Below are positions 59,946 through 64,000 of a stretch of 64,000 nt of DNA, piece after piece. A model generated the notes under the pieces. The model was not told the DNA's origin, did no database searches, and was given only the letters and a program-made list of their open reading frames with translations. This DNA comes from Turritopsis dohrnii. Taxonomy: Eukaryota; Cnidaria; Hydrozoa; Anthoathecata; Oceaniidae. A program made the position numbers and the translations under genes. Position 1 is the stretch's first letter. The number at the start of each line of letters is the position of its first letter. The stretch spans positions 1,054,001 to 1,118,000 of the forward strand of contig BQMF02000032.1 of the NCBI GenBank assembly GCA_027922465.2, read 5' to 3'.

Positions 59946-61140
59946 ATAACTTTTCCGTATTGGTAGTATCAAACGTTCGATGTTGAAAATTGTAGTGACA
60001 ATGAATGTTGGACAGATTTCCGGTTTCTGCCTGCCACATGTACACCGTGTACTATTTTTAACTGCATGATTGACTATATGTATGACATTTGTTATTAATG
60101 TCATGAGATCAGAGCAGCTGGTTGAGAAGTTCTGAATTGAAATTATATGCTGATGCTGATGTTATATGTGATTTAAAGAAAGAATTCTTTTTTTAAACTA
60201 ATAAACAAAATCAACAAAAAAGATTTTAACAAATGAACAGGTAAAATAAGAAAAGAAAAACAAATTTAAAAAACGTAGTTGACACGGCTTTTTCTGAGAG
60301 GGATAACGCGAGGCCATTGAATTTTATGAACAAAATCCTCCAATTCTGTTCGGGAGACAAGAGTACTTTGTTGCTTTAGCTGACGACTCATTACTATTTA
60401 CTATTTATTGTGTTGCTGTAGGTTTTTTCTTTTCCATCCAACATCAAAGTTTTAAAATGAAGGAGCAAATTTTAGAAATTTCAGTTTTCTCATCCCCGGA
60501 AAGAGCAATGCAACCTATGTGTCTTTGTGTGTAGCGTTACACTTGGTAATCCCCGTGGCACTTTGTGGTCCCCCATCCAAAATGGATCAATTTCTAATCT
60601 ATTGTGAGAAAGGACACTTTCGAAGGCAGGGAAGGAACTCATTCTAGTAAATCCTGTCCGGAAAACCCAGCGATGGTACACGACACTATTGGAGATTGTT
60701 CCCTTTCGATGTTTTGTAGATTACGTTCTGAATTATCTTGCCGACCTTTTTGATAAAGGTTTGCAGCATTGCACTACCCAGCAGCACGCGACGTTTAAAT
60801 GACGGTCAGCATTTGTTCACATTAACGTCGTGACCAAAACTGACCAAAGCTGACGTTTATTCGACGTCGTGTTAATGTCATAGTTAGTCAGTCAGTTAAA
60901 ACTGACAATATAATAATACGGTATATTATATATATGTGGTATACAATATGGTATATTGCAATATGTTTGATATTTCAATAGTTAGTTTGGTATTTCAATA
61001 GCTAGTTTGGTATTCAATAGTTAGTTTGGTATTTCTCAAGTTTGCTTCAATGCTTTGCTGCTTTTGGGTCAGCTAGGGGCTTGCTGACGAACCTCACACA
61101 GACCTCACTTTTACTACGATACCCCTGGATATAAGCCTCC
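59946..61140. other. Non-coding stretch with short tandem repeats
   Basis: An inverted ACGTCGT-containing stretch at 60777-60880 starts with CCCAGCAGCACGCGACGT and may be a relative of the 12037-13961 element's end. CAATAGTTAGTTTGGTATTT repeats about three to four times at 60975-61035. Otherwise nothing recognised. Confidence 0.4.
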
Positions 61141-61509
61141 AAGAAAGCAAATGGAGGATAAAAGAGCACTAAGGAAAGCCTACCAAAAAATAGAAGTTTC
61201 AAATGCCAAAGTAAGAGAAGAGAGTTTATTCAAAATATCTTTCTTATCGCAATTACAACCGTTCGCTAAATTTCTCGTGGGAGAGACCTCGTGCAACGAG
61301 AAGAAAAGCTTCATACGTATGCACGCATTCGTTTCATGTAAATGCACACACGAAATATCAAAAAACCACTAGGTTTGGACAGTAAGAAAAAGAAGAACAA
61401 GATGCCTTAACAGGCAAAAGGATTTCTGCGAAATATGTTGAAGTATGAAAAATAAAAGACCACATGACATACTTGAAATTGAAAAAGGTTACATGATTTG
61501 CAAAATAAA

Positions 61510-62112
61510 ACATTACATTTCTGATATACTCCTCAGGAGATTTATCAAAAGATAATTGGCACTATGTGAGACTTATAATGTATACACAGCCAATAAACTG
61601 GATAACATCTGAATGAAATAAAATATTCTTTATTTTGTTAGTACGAAATAATATTAAGGATATATTGACTCATAAACTCTCAAAGTTCTGTATTTGATAC
61701 TTAATGTTAATGTGTTAATTTTCCTAGTAGCACAAAAAAGCAAGCAAATTTTGGTCATGCAAATCACATTCACATAGACCAAAATCAACATATAACCGAA
61801 ACCAGAAATTTCTGTTTTAGTTTGATAAACCATACGGCATGCATTTACAAATGTTCTTGATCTAAGTTAACATTCGTATCCTGTTCATAAAAATTCTTTA
61901 AGAAATTTGAAAAACCAGTTGAATGATTTTTAAAACATAACATTGCATTTCTGATTTGGTATGCACCTCAGGACATTGCAAAAGTGCAATTGACACTATA
62001 TGAAACAATAATGTACGTATACAACACCGATAACCTTAATTGATCTGAATGACATAAAACATCCTTTATTTTGGGGGTACGAAATGATATTGAGCTTATA
62101 TTGATCTTTTCA
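61510..62112 (+). repeat. Diverged tandem duplication (about 430-bp period)
   Basis: 61510-61672 and 61942-62112 share ordered blocks: CATTTCTGAT, CCTCAGGA, TTGGCACTAT/TTGACACTAT, TATACACAGCC/TATACAACACCG, ATCTGAATGA, TTTATTTTG and GTACGAAAT. Identity is perhaps 75% by eye. No coding content. Confidence 0.65.
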
Positions 62113-62499
62113 GATATCACAGTGATTATGTATGTTAATCATATTTTTTAAACACTACTGCCAATGTTCTTAATTACGAACAAAATTCTCAAGATTCCAA
62201 ACAAAAAAATTAAACAAAAATTTTAATCATTAAAAGTATATACTTATGCTGAAGGGACAGTTTTGTATTGTTACATGATGTGCAGTGTTTTGAATTTACA
62301 GACAGTTGGAACAAGTTTCAATTTTTTGCTATTGTGATTAGGAAAGCCATTTGTAATAAGGGGCATTGGGAGTTTAACTTAAAAATTGATCAAACATTGA
62401 AACATTAAAAACATTAAAACATTTATAACATCAAACATTAAAAGTAAGTGGTGCAGAGTAGACACACATTTTTGATGTTGGAGCTGAAGAGCTGAGGTT

Positions 62500-62600
62500 T
62501 ACACGTACGTGAGATGAAATCTCATCCCGGGACGAGTTTCATCCCGGGATGAAATTGAAAACGTTTACATGTGTGTTTCATCCCGGGATGAAATGTGCTT
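62500..62600 (+). repeat. Subterminal CCCGGGATGAAA repeats, likely Harbinger 5' end
   Basis: TTTCATCCCGGGATGAAAT occurs at 62537-62556 and 62577-62594, with a variant CTCATCCCGGGACGAG just before. Each is a near palindrome. They lie 90-180 bases before the transposase start, where a PIF/Harbinger terminal region is expected; the other end is outside the window. Confidence 0.55.
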
Positions 62601-62680
62601 TTACTCTCCTTGCGTATGATAAATCGAAACTGAACTTTATTTTTTGAAAAGAGCTGATAAAAGAATAAACGCGTAGAAAG

Positions 62681-64000
62681 ATGGCAATTGAACAGCGAAA
62701 ATTTGCACTTTTAACTGCAACTTTATCAACAATTTTAACAATTGCATCCCTTCTTATGCAGTTACATGTAGTAGTTTTGATGCAATTGGAAGAACAACAC
62801 AGGCAAAGAAGTATACTTTTAAAGGAAGCTGTTTTAGCTAGAAACACAGCGTTGGCTAGATATCGACGAATAAGGTTAAGGTAAAAATTTATTGCGAATG
62901 CCTGATTTATTTTTGTGTAAGAATGTTGTTGGGAAACGTTGGAAACTGTGTTTTGATTTTAAGGTACATGCGGAGAAAAAGATCGGTGTGGATCAAACCA
63001 GGTAGAACAGATCAATGGTGGCAAAATATGGAATCAGGAAAAGCACCAGATGAAGAGTGGAAAGCAAATTTGCGTATGTCTCGCGCAGATTTCACGGAGT
63101 TGGTAAATATGGTGAGACCATACGCTAAGATAAGATCTAACAGAGTTCGACAAGATGTAATAAGTCTGGAGAAAAGGGTGGCTATGACTTTATATTTTTT
63201 AAAGGATCAAGGGTCCCTTCGCATGACCAGTAATGTATTTGGATGCTCAAAGTCAACTTTGTCAGTGACATTGAAAGAAATATGTGAGATCTTTGCCAAG
63301 AACTTAGGCGCGGAATATATCAAATACCCGGTAACAAAGGAGGAAGTTTCGAAAGCAGCAGATGGGTTCAATGAACGATTTGGTTTTCCACAAGCAATCG
63401 GATGTATCGATGGCACTCACATCCCAATAAAACGGCCCATGGAAAATGCCCAAGATTATTTTTCTTACAAGATGAAATACACGCTTAACTGTCAAGCTAT
63501 TTGCAATCATAATGGTCATTTTATTGACGTTGATATAAAATGGCCGGGTTGTGTGCACGATGCCAGAGTTTTTGCAAATTCCAAAGTTCAAAATAACTAT
63601 ACAAATAAAAAGTTCGATTTGTTTTATAAAGAGTTGATTCCAGGAGAAGAATGCGTTCCCCAGATATTGCTTGGAGACCCCGCCTACCCACTTTTGCCAC
63701 ATTGCATGAAAGAGTACGAGTCGTGTAATATGAATGAAGAAGTTGTGTTCAACCAAATGCTGCGTTCTGCTCGAAACCAAATCGAATGTGCATTCGGACG
63801 GTTGAAAGCAAGATGGCGGATACTGATGCGACCAATTGATTTAGACCTTGATTTTACCCCGATCGTTATATACGCGTGCTTCGTTTTGCATAATTTTTGT
63901 GAGCGAAGAAAAATCGACATCCATCAAGAGGAAGGGGAACGAGTTATGACAGAAGAACGACGCAATATACCTATCATTGATAGAATTTACTCGTACAACA
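62681..64000 (+). CDS. PIF/Harbinger transposase (HARBI1-like), partial at window end
   Basis: Exon 1 (62681-62880, from ATG, MAIEQRKFALLTATLSTI) joins across an 83-bp intron to exon 2 (62964 onward, RYMRRKRSVWIKPGRTDQWW), which stays open to the window end. A helix-turn-helix-like region (RMTSNVFGCSKSTLSVTLKE) precedes the DDE core: IGCIDGTHIPIKRP (first Asp), LLGDPAYPLLPH (second Asp) and RNQIECAFGRLKARW (Glu). PGCVHDARVF and IVIYACFVLHNFC are also family hallmarks. All three catalytic acids are present and the frame is unbroken, so the copy may be recent. Harbinger elements normally carry a second Myb/MADF-like gene, not seen here. Confidence 0.9.

Overview
The window is AT-rich, intron-bearing metazoan nuclear DNA, densely packed with mobile elements of many kinds. 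The mix of host proteins (a THOC1 homologue, BTB/BACK, jacalin, guanidino-kinase and JmjC/cupin folds) and transposons (Kolobok-like, PIF/Harbinger, pogo/Tigger, mariner, hAT, CR1/Jockey-like LINEs, tRNA-derived SINEs) points to an early-branching animal. A cnidarian, perhaps a hydrozoan, is my best inference; no sequence here proves it.

Layout. 1-2590: repeats and intron or upstream sequence. 2591-5139: the last two recognisable coding exons of THOC1 (mRNA export, THO complex), with two MITE-like elements in the intron. 5611-10650: decayed LINE, hAT, pogo, TTAA-type and mariner pieces. 11254-14090 (minus): an uncharacterised coding sequence split by a LINE tail and by a 1.9-kb GACGTC-rich element. 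14206-17015: a Kolobok-like DNA transposon with TTAA duplications and a long Mutator-like DDE transposase ORF. 18059-19311: tandem repeats and a near-perfect foldback element with a 10-bp target duplication.

20080-27626 is the most striking unit. It is a complete 7.5-kb two-gene transposon with terminal inverted repeats, a 6-bp target duplication (TGTTAC), inverted arrays of 41-bp repeats at both ends, and two convergent genes: a SAM-like/HECT ubiquitin-ligase-like protein and a DDE integrase-like transposase. It sits in a 9-bp minisatellite.

28259-36747: LINE pieces and several large inverted-repeat elements. 37485-39718: a complete six-exon gene for a membrane-anchored JmjC/cupin-like protein that seems to have lost its metal ligands. 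44138-45602: a BTB-BACK protein with a jacalin-like lectin domain where kelch repeats would be expected. 52911-59564: a gene joining a ~700-residue basic, low-complexity region to a guanidino-kinase (creatine/arginine kinase) fold whose reactive cysteine is replaced. 62681-64000: an intact PIF/Harbinger transposase running off the window.

The host genes look unrelated in function and the transposons act independently. One-base frame breaks recur in THOC1, the BTB-jacalin gene, the guanidino-kinase gene and the HECT gene. Uncorrected assembly indels are therefore a serious alternative to pseudogenisation, and all frame-break statements should be read with that in mind.
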